Shown here one piece after another: positions 1 through 11,350 of a stretch of DNA of 64,000 nt. This DNA comes from Bombyx mori (lineage: Eukaryota; Arthropoda; Insecta; Lepidoptera; Bombycidae). A model generated the notes under the pieces. It had not been told where the DNA came from. It ran no database searches and saw nothing but the letters and a program-made list of their open reading frames with translations. Position 1 is the stretch's first letter. Each line of letters begins with the position of its first letter. A program made the position numbers and the translations under genes. The stretch lies in assembly GCF_030269925.1 (NCBI RefSeq), contig NC_085127.1, positions 7,385,501-7,449,500 of the forward strand. The letters run 5' to 3'.

Positions 1-840
1 CGCGGAATTAAAACAAAAGCATACAACGTTCTTACGTAGGAAAACATTTCAAAAAGTTTATTATAGAGTAGCGTACATACAGAGCTTGGTATACGATTCG
101 TTAGCTATTTCCCATCGTCGCAGCTCGAGGGTTTTAAATCCAGACTTTTATGTTCATGAAGTATTCACTGTGAGAGTTTTGTTGGCGTAATAGCAAAAAG
201 ATACTCATTAGGGTATTTTGTGTAAGTTCGGAATAGCATTAGCATCACATAGCATGTAGGGGTATTAACATTAAACAGATGAAAGTCGTTCTAGTCGATT
301 GAAATGGAAATTCACATTTTTAATGCAAGACGAATATTTTATGTTTTAATATATTATTCAAATATTTTACGTTTTATGTTTCAACCTTCAATAAAATATT
401 CAAGAATAAACAAAATGATAATGTTATTTGAATTGACCTCGTGAAATCATTGGGTAGATAAAGTTTCGCAAGTGGCCATCTATAGTTCGGATCTGTTTTA
501 GATAGTAAATCAACGTATACGTTTTGTGTGAGTGATAAAATAATGTAGCCGAAAACACCACAGCATATCAGATTTTATTGACATTAATGTAATTTCTTTG
601 AGTTGATTCTGCCGCTTCAGTTATAGTAAAAAGTACAATCGCAAGACCTCTTGAGCACGCTCTTCAGACAGCCGCAAAGTACAAGGAAAACTCTGGATCG
701 GCGTCTGGCTCGTTAGCGACGGTAGCTTTCTTATGCCTTAATGCGCTAACATTTTAAAAATAATTGATAGTTAAAAAGAATACATCCTTTTCATGTTCTT
801 GTTCGTTTAGGTATTTTAATATTTTTTCATGTTGTTATAG
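1..840. other. upstream intron sequence; no certain exon
   Basis: AT-rich sequence ending in the polypyrimidine/AG acceptor of the large exon. A short open stretch near 621-721, between a possible acceptor (gccgcttcag) and a possible donor (gacg|gtagct), reads as coding-like peptide, but its phase does not fit the exon at 841, so I do not call it an exon. Confidence 0.5.
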
Positions 841-2901
841 AATCATCATCAGACGATCGCTCGTCGACATCTGAAGACGAAGAAGACGACGATTTCGGAG
901 AATTCGATCCTTTTGCGACAGCACCGTCGCTACATTCACCTGACAGTGGTCGGTCGGATCCACGATACGCCAACGCGCCGCGTAGAAATCCAAGTCCGTA
1001 TTATTACGGTGATCTTTTTAAAACAGCCCCTCCGCCACCGGCACCGTCTGCGCCAACTGTTTCGTCTACTTCATCTTCACGAGGACCTCGTTACCGAAAA
1101 TCGGCTAGCCTAGACGCTCCGCACGTTGCTCCGCGGCCAAATCTTCCTAAACGATTCTCAGTCGCTGAAGATGGATTTCGTGAGCTAGACCGATCCTCTT
1201 CTTCGTCAGGTGAGAGCGCGTGGATGCCGCCAAGGCGTCGCGGGCGCGACGCGGCCGGCTGCGCGTGCGCCGCGCCCGAAGATGTAGAGGAGCATCACGC
1301 TTCACGTAGCGTCTTTTACGTGCCGGCACCTCTGCCTCGCTGGCCGCAAGAAATGACCACCAGACAGATATACGAAACAGCTTTTGATTGCAAGATTGCG
1401 CGTTCTGATGATGATTTGGATGACTTCGACCGAGTCAGTAATCATCCTGCACTTTTGCAAGCTGAAGAACGAAAAATCATTTCTTCAGCATCTTCAGCGT
1501 TTGAGGCAGTTGAACGCAGTGAACCCGATTTCAAGGGTCGCCGTAAGGTGACGATGAAAACAGATAGCGTACGTCGTTCTAAAATCCCGACGATACGTCA
1601 AAAAAGGGAAAATGAAAACAATGCATGTGCCTTGTCAGAAGAACTGGAAAAAGTGCACATTGAAGGCGAAGAACGCGTCGCTTCAAACTCTCAATTGCCT
1701 CTGCGAGGTTACACACCATCACCACCATCCACGGCCCCCTTGCCAACAAAATTTCAACAAAAAGATGGCTCTGCAATGAATAGTATAAAAAGTGCACCCA
1801 ACTTACCGCAGGCACAGCCAGCACATCCTCGCCTTAAAGATTTGAGATTGCCTGTTAAGTCACTGCGCGCTCGGGATACCCCGACAAGCAGTGACGCTAG
1901 TATGGATGTGAAAGGTTCAGTTTCAACTGAACTTGATATTGGACGTCTAAGGGATTCTAGTCGCGAGTCACGCGATGGCGATGATGAAAGAGCACAATCT
2001 AAAGACGGTATTTTTTTAGAGATTAAGGGCCGACCCACTTCCGATTCTGACACACCTGAAATGAATCGGTACACGGGGCCAAAGGGGGTCGGTCCTATAA
2101 TGGAATTTAAGGGCAGGCCGGGCGTGATTCGCCCACGACGTAAATATTCTAGTACCGAAAGCATGGCCACTAGTAGCAGTGGCGGAAGCATGGAATCATT
2201 GCGCAGTAGCAATAGCGAAGGCGATAGAAGCAGTAGCAGTTCTGAAAGTCGTCATTCGTCTTCTTTAAGCTCTCACAGCTCAGATTCAGGCAATGTTCCG
2301 TTTTCGAAATCACATCACATGCAATTAGGGTTTGGGCATCACCATCCGGCTAAATTGAACATCTTGAGTCCCATTTCTGACAAGTCTTCACAGGAACCAG
2401 CATCTGAAACTTCCGATAACAATAAGAATAACAACTCCCAAAAGGTGTCACCCGAAGAAGGGGATACGGGCAATGCCACAATCCAAACAGCTGTTGAAAT
2501 TATTGCCAAACCAAAACGTAGAGCGTTACAAAATCGCAATCTACTGAATCTCACATTCAGACATTCGGCTACTGGTGATGCTGAAATTCAAGGCTCTGAC
2601 AGTGGTATTTCGATACATTCAAGAGAAGGTGTTGACTCCAGAAATGCGTTCATCAATTTTAAGAATAGCAACACTGGAGAAGAACGCAAGAATGATGATG
2701 TCGATCTATCTGATTTGCCGTTCGACATGCCGAAATTGAGGAGGAGACGAGCAGAAGCCGAAGCCGACTTAAGAACCTTGCCATTTGACATGCCAAAATT
2801 GCGTCGCAAATTACGGGGTCAATCTTTGCAACTCAATGATGAGTTTGGAGGAGGCATTTCTAATGCTTCATCTAGTCAAAGCGTCGAAGATTTAAACCAA
2901 G
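841..2901 (+). CDS. SH2 adapter gene, large exon (disordered N-terminal region)
   Basis: The reading frame is open from the acceptor (a pyrimidine-rich tract ending ttatag at 835-840) to the donor caag|gtatgg. The first full codon is at 843, so the exon begins in phase 1 and translation must start upstream; the ATG at 1224 is internal, because good coding sequence of the same style precedes it. The peptide opens with an acidic stretch (SEDEEDDDFGEFDPF), then proline-rich and serine-rich parts, an IYETAF tyrosine site near 1368, two KGRP motifs (EIKGRP near 2019, EFKGRP near 2103), serine runs near 2161-2290 and twin LPFDMPKLRR motifs near 2715 and 2778. No folded domain is visible. Reading past 2901 meets a stop at 2922, consistent with splicing. 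Confidence 0.85.
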
Positions 2902-5623
2902 GTATGGATAATTTGTTTACTTAAAAACAATTCGATTTATTGTTTCTGAAATAAGATTAAGTCGAATACAATTACATGTCTATCTAAAAGAGAGTTACAG
3001 AAGGGTGTGTCGAGTCAAATCTTCAGATTTATCGAAATAGAGGCAAACGCTAAGGCATTATGCCGATTAAGACGTATGACTCTGGGTTGCACGCGAAATC
3101 CTCTGGTCTAACGCCCTCCAATATTTAATTTGCTTGAGTGCTTTTTGAGGAGAGTTTTGCCCTCCAAACGTTCGTAGCAATTTGTAAACGTTTGCTTCAG
3201 TTAAGCGTTCTCTTACTTCGAGGATGGCTTATCATGATTCTTTATAGAACTTGACATTTTCGTTTGTGTTACCTATTATTGACTTTGTTTCCTTCAAGTA
3301 TCTATAGATTGTGATTGACAATGTATTATGTTTTTTTGGCTTTCAGGTAATAAGCTCAAATCGAGTTTGAAATTGAACTTTGATAGCGGCAGTGGCTCTA
3401 GTGGATCCAAAGGATTGCATTTGAATTTGGGGCCTATAGCACCGCCTCGAGATCTGGTTGATGCTACTCTTCCACTTGACCGTCAAGGGTACGTGTTTCC
3501 TGGTTCACTTTTAATCTATATTACATTGTCATAATGAAGTCGTCGTGGCCTAAAGGATAAGACGTCCGGTGCATTCGTGTCGAGCGATCCGATGTCGGTG
3601 TTCGAATTCCGCAGGCAAGCACCAATTTTCTAATGAAATACGTACTTAACAAATGCTCACGATTAACTTCCACGGTGAAGGAATAACATCGAGTAATAAA
3701 AATCAAACCCGCATAATTATAATTTGCGTAATTACTAGTGATAGGACGTCTCGTGAGTGCGCACGGGTAGGTACCACCACCCCGCCTATTTCTGCCGTGA
3801 AGCAGTAATGCATTTCGGCTTGAAGGGTGGGGCAGCCGTTGTAACTATACTTGAGACCTTAGAACTCATATCTCTATGTGGGCGGCGGCATTTACGTTGT
3901 AAATCTCTATGTGCTCCGGTAGCCGTGAGCTCGTCCACCCATCTAAGCCACAAATGAATAAAAATGGTTATTAATAATGTATTTCTTTTTGTTACCTAGG
4001 TGGTATCATGGGACGTTAGCGCGCGTTGAAGCCGAGAGTCTGCTGAGGGATGCCGACGAAGGCGCGTTTTTGGTCAGAAACAGTGAATCAGCGAAACACG
4101 ATTATTCACTTAGCTTAAAGTAAGTTTACTAATATATTATTTTAGCTGTCTGAATATTCGAAGGACTCGATTTACTCAAAATGATTGGAACGCAAGTCGA
4201 TTTTTATGTTAGATTTTCTTTAATACGTATTTTCATTTTTGGTTGCCGGACGATGGACGAATGAGCTTGAGACTTATCTTGTGTTGTTAAGTCGTTACCG
4301 GAGCCTAAATATATCACGAGGAGAATGTCGCCCTGAGTCATAAGAGCGAAATGAAAGGGCGACGATTTGTATAAAGGCTGCTCATATTTTAAACCGAAAT
4401 GCATAGCTTACGATCGAAATAGGCGGGTAGTAAAAGCAGTACCTAGACGGGTGCACCAACAACTTTACCACCACGCAAAATATATAAATACTACGTGTTT
4501 AATTTTTGGTTCACAAACAAACACGTTCTATAACTTTTTTACTTCAAACTAGTTGTAGGTACCCCGGTAGTCGAAATTCCACTATAATTATTTTGAAATT
4601 ATAGTTTGAATATTATTATTGGTTCTATTGTGAAATACTACGAGTATATACTTCTATAATCACAGATTTCGCCAAGGCTACACTATAGACAAATAATATT
4701 GAAGACAAAAAAATATTAATCTATTCTCAATTTTATTTGTTACGACTTTAACAATAAACAAAAGAGTACATATATATGCGTGCGTTTGTCAAATACATGG
4801 TAGTGTGCGTAATGTTTTTTCTATTGATTTAATGTATTTATTATGTATAATTAACATTCTGCGCTCCTTCTCAATATTCTCTATAAGTGTGGAAAATTTC
4901 ATACTCCGTCCGCGCAATTTCCGTAAAAGCGGTACAAAGTTTTCGCTTCACGTATACAACGTGTTACAAAATACCCCGTAAAAAATAAAATTAATCATCA
5001 TTTATTATCTTTATAATTTATTATCATTATACTCAAGTACTCACGTACTGGCATCCAAAAATGTCAAGTTGAAAAAAAAATATGAATTTCAAATCTTTTA
5101 ATACTTTTGTCGTCCCGCGAATTAAGTAGAAACGCAGGTATGTTCTGCGTAGTAGCTTACTCTTTAATTTTACTGAAATATGGATTGCACATCAGTGAAA
5201 ATAATAATAAAAAAAATTTTAAATTTTTTGTGGTATGTTATACAGCGTTACTGCGGTTCTTAGATATTGTGAATGGACTCATTATAAGGCCCCATTTAAG
5301 CTCCTTTCGACTTTACGGGTAGTTTTGTAACACCCTGTATAGATCAATCATTTACAAACTTCAAACAACTTCAAATTTAGAATATAGTTTTATGATTCCG
5401 CCTGCAATGTTTTAACCAATCACCGGTCGTTTTCAGGTCAACGCGCGGTTTCATGCATATGCGTATCTGCCGAGGTGCCGAAGGCTACACATTGGGCGGT
5501 GCTTCTACCGCTTTTCCTTCGGTGCCGGCTCTGATGAGGCATTACGTCACGGCCCAAAGACTCCCCGTGAGAGGAGCAGAACACATGGCACTGTCTACAC
5601 CCCTGCCCGCTGTCCTGCTTTGA
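841..5623 (+). CDS. SH2 domain adapter protein, Shb/Shd/She/Shf-like (gene span, 5' incomplete)
   Basis: Four exons join in frame: 841-2901, 3347-3488, 4000-4119 and 5437-5623, with intron phases 1, 2 and 2 and GT-AG ends at every junction. The product is about 835 residues here and lacks its N-terminus. The first ~690 residues are low complexity, acidic at the start and rich in Ser and Arg, and hold two LPFDMPKLRR motifs. The last ~100 residues are an SH2 domain starting WYHGTLAR, with FLVRNSES carrying the phosphotyrosine-binding Arg (codon 4076-4078) and then KHDYSLSLK, a pattern typical of the Shb group. A single C-terminal SH2 after a long disordered region fits a cytoplasmic scaffold in tyrosine-kinase signalling; that role is inferred from the family. 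One Bm1 SINE and one Helitron-like element sit in its introns. The exact orthologue is not determined. Confidence 0.86.
3347..3488 (+). CDS. SH2 adapter gene, internal exon (linker before SH2)
   Basis: The acceptor is ggctttcag|gt and the donor is aagg|gtacgt. The phase (1 in, 2 out) joins the exons on both sides without a stop. The peptide continues basic and glycine/serine rich (NKLKSSLKLNFDSGSGSSGS), then LGPIAPPRDLVDATLPLDRQG, which leads directly into the SH2 domain in the next exon. Confidence 0.83.
3536..3966 (+). repeat. Bm1 tRNA-derived SINE, full length
   Basis: It begins gaagtcgtcgtggcctaaag, with an RNA polymerase III A box (TGGCCTAAAGG) and a B box-like gttcgaatt near 3600 (canonical ttcgaatcc). 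The ~350-bp body carries the landmarks of the family (ggtaggtaccaccacccc, ttgagacctt, gagctcgtccacccatc) and it ends in an A-rich tail. It lies inside an intron of the SH2 gene. Confidence 0.85.
4000..4119 (+). CDS. SH2 adapter gene, exon with first half of SH2 domain
   Basis: The acceptor gttacctag|g and donor aaa|gtaagt are strong. The exon encodes WYHGTLARVEAESLLRD, then GAFLVRNSES and KHDYSLSLK: the alpha-A helix and beta-B/beta-C strands of an SH2 domain, with the essential Arg of FLVR at 4076-4078. The intron before it holds a full-length Bm1 SINE. Confidence 0.9.
4370..4450 (-). repeat. very old Bm1 SINE fragment
   Basis: The segment from ctgctcat through aaaccgaaatgcat and aaataggcgggtag to cctagacgggtgc follows the order of the Bm1 body in reverse, with many substitutions. 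Confidence 0.45.
4549..4960 (-). mobile_element. non-autonomous Helitron-like element, copy 1
   Basis: About 410 bp shared with 18172-18597. On the minus strand the 3' end is ...acaactag followed by T (CTAG at 4549-4552), the Helitron CTRR|T rule. The other end, near cgtccgcgcaatttcc, has diverged and no clear 5'-TC remains. It sits in the SH2 gene intron. Confidence 0.5.
5437..5623 (+). CDS. SH2 adapter gene, last coding exon (second half of SH2 domain)
   Basis: The acceptor is ggtcgttttcag|g. The exon encodes FMHMRICRGAEGYTLGG, then FPSVPALMRHYV and a short tail (LPVRGAEHMALSTPLPAVLL) before TGA at 5621-5623. The pattern of a strand, a short basic segment, then FPSVPALMRHY matches the C-terminal half of SH2 domains (phosphopeptide +3 pocket and alpha-B helix). 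The domain ends close to the protein C-terminus, as in Shb-type adapters. Confidence 0.88.
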
Positions 5624-5855
5624 ATATACCCAATAAATTATATTGGGATGGATTCGGAGCGCCCCGAACGATGGCCAGAGGGCCTAGAACGTTCGACGCC
5701 AAGGTGTAAATAGTCGATCAAAGACGATGACAGCACAATTGTGAGGGAGCTATTTATTTAACTTTAGAATTAGATTCCAGTAAAAGAATACCAAAGAATT
5801 ACCTTAGGATATGTCTCGGCATAGTCGCCAATAAAACATCATAACTTCATCGTAA
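5624..5855 (+). promoter_or_regulatory. probable 3' UTR with poly(A) signals
   Basis: AATAAA occurs at 5632-5637, too close to the stop to be the likely signal alone, and again at 5830-5835. The true cleavage site is not fixed by the sequence and a longer UTR is possible. Confidence 0.35.
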
Positions 5856-7597
5856 TCGCTCATCGTAGAACTTATTTAAGCTAGTCGATATCACAGCTAA
5901 TTATGTAACGTGACCTTTTTTTATTCGCACGTAATCCTCCTGTATTTACATATATGTAATTTTGTATCTCGCTTCATGTTATAACTGATTGTTTAGCTTA
6001 GAAAAAAAATATATATCGATAAAACTTGATTAGTCAGTGGTATCGAATTATCGTGCGTATCTATCTCTCTTAGTTCATTTAGATCGATTGACGTAAAAGA
6101 TATAATCAATAGTGATTAACCTTATGTTCGGCACCTGTACTTATTAAAACCGGTGAGTCATTAAAGTTACAAAATAATATTATTGCTTTCCGTGATAATT
6201 GCACGGATACATTTCGGAACGGACCAATCAATGGATTACGAAAAATTCAAAAAAATCATTATCTAAATTTTAAAGGCAGCTAGTCCGTTATCATACTTAA
6301 TTAAAATTATCAACAAACAATAATTTGTGTTTGTAATAGAGCCGTTATCAGAATTTATGGAAACATACCGAAATAGTTCCTTTAAATAATGAATTGTATT
6401 TCGACGATGACAATGTAGATTTGATTAAACTGGTTCGCACAGAGAATTTCAAACAGCAACCATTACTTGTAGTATATTTGTTTTTCCGCGATTAATATCA
6501 TGAATGATTTGAAAATTATCTAAAAAAATATATATATCGAATTGCTAATAACATTAAAATGTATTCTCACACTTTGACACGTCAACATAATTCTTTTAAT
6601 TGCGCAAATCACCTTACGTTTTACACGTGGAATTATATATACGTATTATTATATGTAGTATCATCATCCATGTTGCGCAAATTGCCGCTAACCGTTTAAT
6701 TGGTCCAAGTTTGTCTGCTTAACATCTAAAAGAGATACATGATGAAATTGACTACCCGAAAACTAGGATCGTCTTAAAAAAAATTCTAGAAAAATACACT
6801 TAAGATAACTCTTAAGATAACAATAACAAACTTAATATGTGTGTTTTGGATGCTGCTATTTTAAAATTAGAGAGAACCTATAATCTAACTACGATTAAGA
6901 TAATTTACAAATAGACATTGCAAATTGTCATAGATTACATATAAATAACAATATAAAGGATTTAAAATAGTAACTTTAAAAGTTAGAAATTAGGTTACAC
7001 AAATCGACACCGCTGTCTCAAATGTGACGAAGCAATTTCCGTCAGAAAATTGATAACGCAGAGAATATTCTCATTGTGTTTTAATTAAGACGCCTACAAG
7101 ATTTATTACGTTCGTAAATGACTTAGGTCAGTAATATATTATTAAGCTTCATTACAATTTTATCTGTAGCCCGAGCGATGGTTCATTGCTAAGTTTTTAC
7201 ACTATCTTTTGTATAACCATGTGATTATATGATATCTGAAATTAATCTTTATAATAATAAATTCAAGTATTTCTTACCTTATACTCGTAGCGATTGAAGA
7301 GGTAGAATTCATACCAGAAAAATGAATATTAAATAGATAAGAAATGTATGTTTCCTTCGTTACTAAACATGTGCGGCTAATGCCAGCAATTACAGTAATA
7401 AAAATAGCGGGAGAGATTTCGTATGGTGTTCATATCTATTTTGCGACCACGATCAATATATACGCGAGTCGGTAATACGAATGTGAGCAAAGTAATGCTA
7501 TCCACGTAAACGTGTTTGTGTAAACTTATTCGACCGACACATTTTATGGGATCTTAATATAGTTTATCGGCTTCACTGTAATCGTTTCGCGAAGCAT
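5856..7597. other. AT-rich intergenic sequence, nothing recognised
   Basis: No ORF with protein-like content, no RNA gene and no repeat that I recognise. Confidence 0.5.
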
Positions 7598-7601
7598 AAG
7601 T

Positions 7602-7877
7602 GAGTCGTCTATTATCAAAGGTGGCAATCTGTGCATTTGGACAAAAAAATGTTATTGATATGTCAATACAGATTGATTTGAATATAATCGTCTCCTTCAA
7701 AGAATACGGTTCAAAACCTGCATTAAATAAAGGTTAATACTGAACCTGTTATTTATCTAAGATGTCGTTCAGAAGAGTTTTGTGACTGCCAATGGAATAC
7801 AAAGTCAATAATTCGTTTTTCTGATTTACCAATAATTGTCCAAAAGTCACATTGCCGGTTTTGATAACAGTCGACTC
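7602..7877. mobile_element. 276-bp MITE, copy 1
   Basis: Terminal inverted repeats begin gagtcgtctattatcaaag and end ttttgataacagtcgactc, extending about 38 bp with mismatches. It is flanked by the direct repeat AAGT (7598-7601 and 7878-7881). A second copy of the same length is at 8982-9257. No coding capacity; superfamily not assigned. Confidence 0.85.
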
Positions 7878-7881
7878 AAGT

Positions 7882-8977
7882 ATTCACTCAGCATGAGAGG
7901 TTTCTGAACCGGTAGCACGTAAAATAATAAATATAGCACGTGTTATGTCAGTTCACAACGATTTATTTATGTTTTGTTAATTTTAGATATAAGTAGGATT
8001 AGTATTCATGGGGCCCTCGGTAGGTTTTTCGATTATCATTAATATCAACATAAAACACTAGAAATGCTATAATAATATTACAAAACAAAATAGTGCGGTG
8101 CATTAAATTAATGATTACTAATATTAATCTGAAAAATAGCATGCTTATTAACGAATGCTATTTTATAAAAGGAGAATGTTGTTTGGTATCCGTTTTAGTT
8201 TTAAAGCACATAATCCTGTGAACAAATTGACAAGTAAGTCATGGTACACTCTTAAACGTAATATTGCTGATGCACTGTAAGGGTTTTATGTTGATTTCAT
8301 TATTTAACTCATAATAATTTAGATACAACGATCTAGTTATAGTATTTACTTTATGCAGCAGCTATGTAGGTTTCGATACATAGTGCTTATATAAAGATTT
8401 GGTTTGTGTATTTATTTAAAACGATAATCTTTTGACAATGTAACGATGTGTACTTAATTAAGTTAATTTTTGGGATATTAAATAGACGAAGACGTTATTA
8501 TTTTTTGTTCATTTAACTGTTACATTTATAAAGCTACATCACTATGTATAGGAAACCTTTAGAATTATTTCTGTGATTTTGTGTTTGTTACAATGAAAGC
8601 CAAAAAAATGTGTATCTTTTAAACATTTATTAATCGTATTTATTGTGTATTGAATTAGCGATTGAAGTAACTTATAATATCAAATGTGTATTTTTTTTTC
8701 TCTTATGTAATAATATAAGCGATCTCAAATGTAACTTCCTCTTAATCAGTTACCTTAGATATAATTTTAATTTTATGTACCTGAAATTTTTTGAAAACGT
8801 GTTTATTGAAACTTTTAAATTGCGTTAAAACATATTATGTTAATTTAAGCTTAGAAGTTAAAAGTTTTCATGTATAGCGTTTAGATTTTAATAGTAACGA
8901 GCTATATCTCGTATGAATGTGTGTGTTATCAGTATGCAACCACCGCAGAGCAGCTTTTGCAGACTAATTTTTAATAT
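7882..8977. other. AT-rich sequence between the two MITEs
   Basis: Only short chance ORFs; nothing recognised. Confidence 0.5.
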
Positions 8978-8981
8978 AATT

Positions 8982-9257
8982 GAGTCGTCTATTATCAAAG
9001 GCGGCAATCTGTACATTTGGACAAAAATTTTTTATTGATATGTCAATACAGATTTATTTGAATATAATCGTCTCCTTCAAAGAATACGGTTCAAAACCTG
9101 CATTAAATAAAGGTTAATAGTTAACCTGTTATTTATCTAAGATGTCGTTCCGAAGAGTTTTGTGACTGCCAATGGAATACAAAGTCAATAATTCGTTTTT
9201 CTGATTTACCAATCATTGTCCAAAAGTCAGATTGCCGCCTTTGATAATAGTCGACTC
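8982..9257. mobile_element. 276-bp MITE, copy 2
   Basis: Same orientation as, and nearly identical over its whole length to, 7602-7877, but flanked by a different 4-bp direct repeat AATT (8978-8981 and 9258-9261). The different flanks show an independent insertion, not a segmental duplication. Confidence 0.85.
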
Positions 9258-9261
9258 AATT

Positions 9262-9835
9262 ACCGTTTTAGTGATTGCGTTTTACTTGAGTGAGACAAGT
9301 TTCGGGTCCACGATCACGCCAATACGCGATTTTTGAACGCTATTCGCGTAAACGTTATAAGCTTTTATTTGTTCTCACTCATGTAACATTAGTAGAGTAA
9401 CAATTTATGTAGTGATGCGTAATGAAACGTAGAATAATGATTATTGGATACGTTATTAATTGGATGTTACGGAAATCTGTGTCAAAATTTTTCAAAAGTG
9501 TAGTAGGTCCGGATCAGAAATTAGGTAAAAATTTTATAGCTTTTAGTAGTTATAAACCAATGTAATTTGAAGGTGTAGTTTTGAAATTGATGAATAAATA
9601 AATTCAATAAAAATAAATTATTTTTAAATTTTACCCTCCCGTATTGTTTGAACCATTTTTTTTTTCTTTTTTTTTTACTTTACTATCGCATACATGAATG
9701 AACGACAGATCCAGTTGGTATTATGCAGTTATAGGAACTAAGATACATCAGACACTCGCTTTGAGACATGAGGTGGGAACTATCAAAAGTATTTTTGTAC
9801 CTGTTTTTTCCGTACCTATTTGTTGGTAGCTTAAG
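9262..9835. other. AT-rich intergenic sequence
   Basis: Holds several AATAAA motifs near 9595-9620 and T-rich runs near 9657-9677; no gene recognised. The AATAAA cluster could serve as a distal poly(A) site of a plus-strand transcript, but nothing ties it to one. Confidence 0.4.
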
Positions 9836-9999
9836 GGGCTATTTCAGATATGCCGGACGGGTAAGTGAGTCACGCGATCAACCTGAGAGAATTTGCTAAC
9901 ACTAGCCCTAGTAAGAGCCGTGCTTCGCAGAATCTACCACTAGATCGGAAACGCGACCCACTGAGAAGATCCGGCGAGAAACGCTCTGTAGATGAACAC
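9836..9999 (-). mobile_element. LINE 3'-end fragment (family A)
   Basis: The reverse strand matches the 3' part of the copies at 13900-14208 and 16752-17046, including the conserved core ctgagtttctcgccggatct and gtagattctgcgaagc. It is 5'-truncated and directly followed by a Bm1 SINE on the same strand. Confidence 0.7.
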
Positions 10000-10041
10000 A
10001 TTCGTTTCTGGTTCCTGGAGGCGCTCAGCTCCCGCGCCGCG

Positions 10042-10432
10042 TTTTTTTTTTTTAAAGCCCATAGAAATCTACAAAGTAAATGCGCCACCCACCTTGAGAT
10101 ATAAGTTCTAAGGTCTCAAAGAATAGTTACAACGGCTGCCCCACCCTACAAAACGAAACGCATTACTGCTTCACGGCAGAAATAGGTAGAGTGGTGGTAC
10201 CTACCCGCGCGGACTCACAAGAGGTCCTACCACCAGTAATTACGCAAATTATAATTTTGCGGGTTTGATTTTTATTACACGATGTTATTCCTTCAGCGTG
10301 GAAGTAAATCGTGAACATTTGTTGAGTACGTATTTCATTAGAAAAATTGGTACCCGCCTGCGGGATTCGAACACCGGTGCATCGCTCAACACGAATGCAC
10401 CTTATCTTACCCTTTAGGCCACGACGACTTCA
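10042..10432 (-). repeat. Bm1 SINE, nearly full length, tail region deleted
   Basis: The T-run at 10042-10053 is the reverse of the A tail. It then runs through the body landmarks to the tRNA-like head at 10360-10432 (gccacgacgacttc). The segment between the tail and the agcccatagaaatc landmark is missing compared with other copies. Confidence 0.82.
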
Positions 10433-11350
10433 ATGCTATTAGTTTATATTAGTTTTGCCATGTTAATAGGAGGTTGACTAATGGTGGTCGTACATGACAG
10501 TATAATAAATGTCTCAATTTATTTAGATTATGCTTTTAAAGAAAAGAAAAAATGATTTGTATCGAGTGATACGTCAAATTCTAAATCGTGTGCCACGTAT
10601 CACTAATTAAAAAAAAAAAAGCTGTAACTACCCCTAGCACGTGTTCTGGAATGATTCCATTATCAAAAATAAACATCTCCAAACTAAATTTAGTTAATTT
10701 TGTGCTACTATTTAATTTTAATATAGCCGAAAAACAGTATCACGTTTCAAGAAAAACTCAGTTGCTGTACTAAATCTAAATGCTTTGGCCTGAGACTTAG
10801 ACCTTAAGTATGTTTCAAGGTGTTATTCATAAGTCTTCGGTAGTCATATTAAGTAAGTAAGTTAAGAAGTAAGTTAATCAAATATAAGACTGCTGATCTA
10901 GCAATATATTTTTTATAGTGTAGGCCGGATCCCGCAAACAACACAATATGAATCCCATCCCACTATCCGTCCAGAGACATGAAATCGATGTTCGCTGTCT
11001 TATCCGTGCGGGTTTACTTAATGCAGCAAGTGCTTAGGATAGCGAGGGATATATATTAAAGAGATAGGCAAATACATTTTCAGGTCATGTAGTAGTTACT
11101 TTAAACATACACAGCTCGAAACGTGAAAAAATTTTTCTAGCTGCCATCTATTGTTAAGGGTTTAAAAAGAAACCGGAAAAGTGACATCTGTATATCTTTT
11201 CTGACAAATTATAACAAATTTTCTAATAGTTCTACAGTTATCTGCTAGGTGGCGCTCGAAATAAGTTTAAAATAATAATAATAATAACGAAATAAGTTTA
11301 AAATAGATCAATTCATGATATTAATAACTTTCGATTTTTTATTTATTTAT
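10433..11350. other. AT-rich intergenic sequence
   Basis: Contains a short AAT microsatellite near 11271-11285; no gene recognised. Confidence 0.45.

Noticed and set aside
1754..2212. 152-codon minus-strand ORF opposite the SH2 gene
   Set aside because: It lies wholly within the large exon on the other strand, where serine-rich coding sequence leaves the antisense frame open by composition; no motif.
1224..2924. Single-exon 566-residue protein starting at ATG 1224
   Set aside because: Coding-style sequence continues upstream of the ATG in the same frame, and the end at 2922 is intron sequence after a good donor; spliced exons then complete an SH2 domain.
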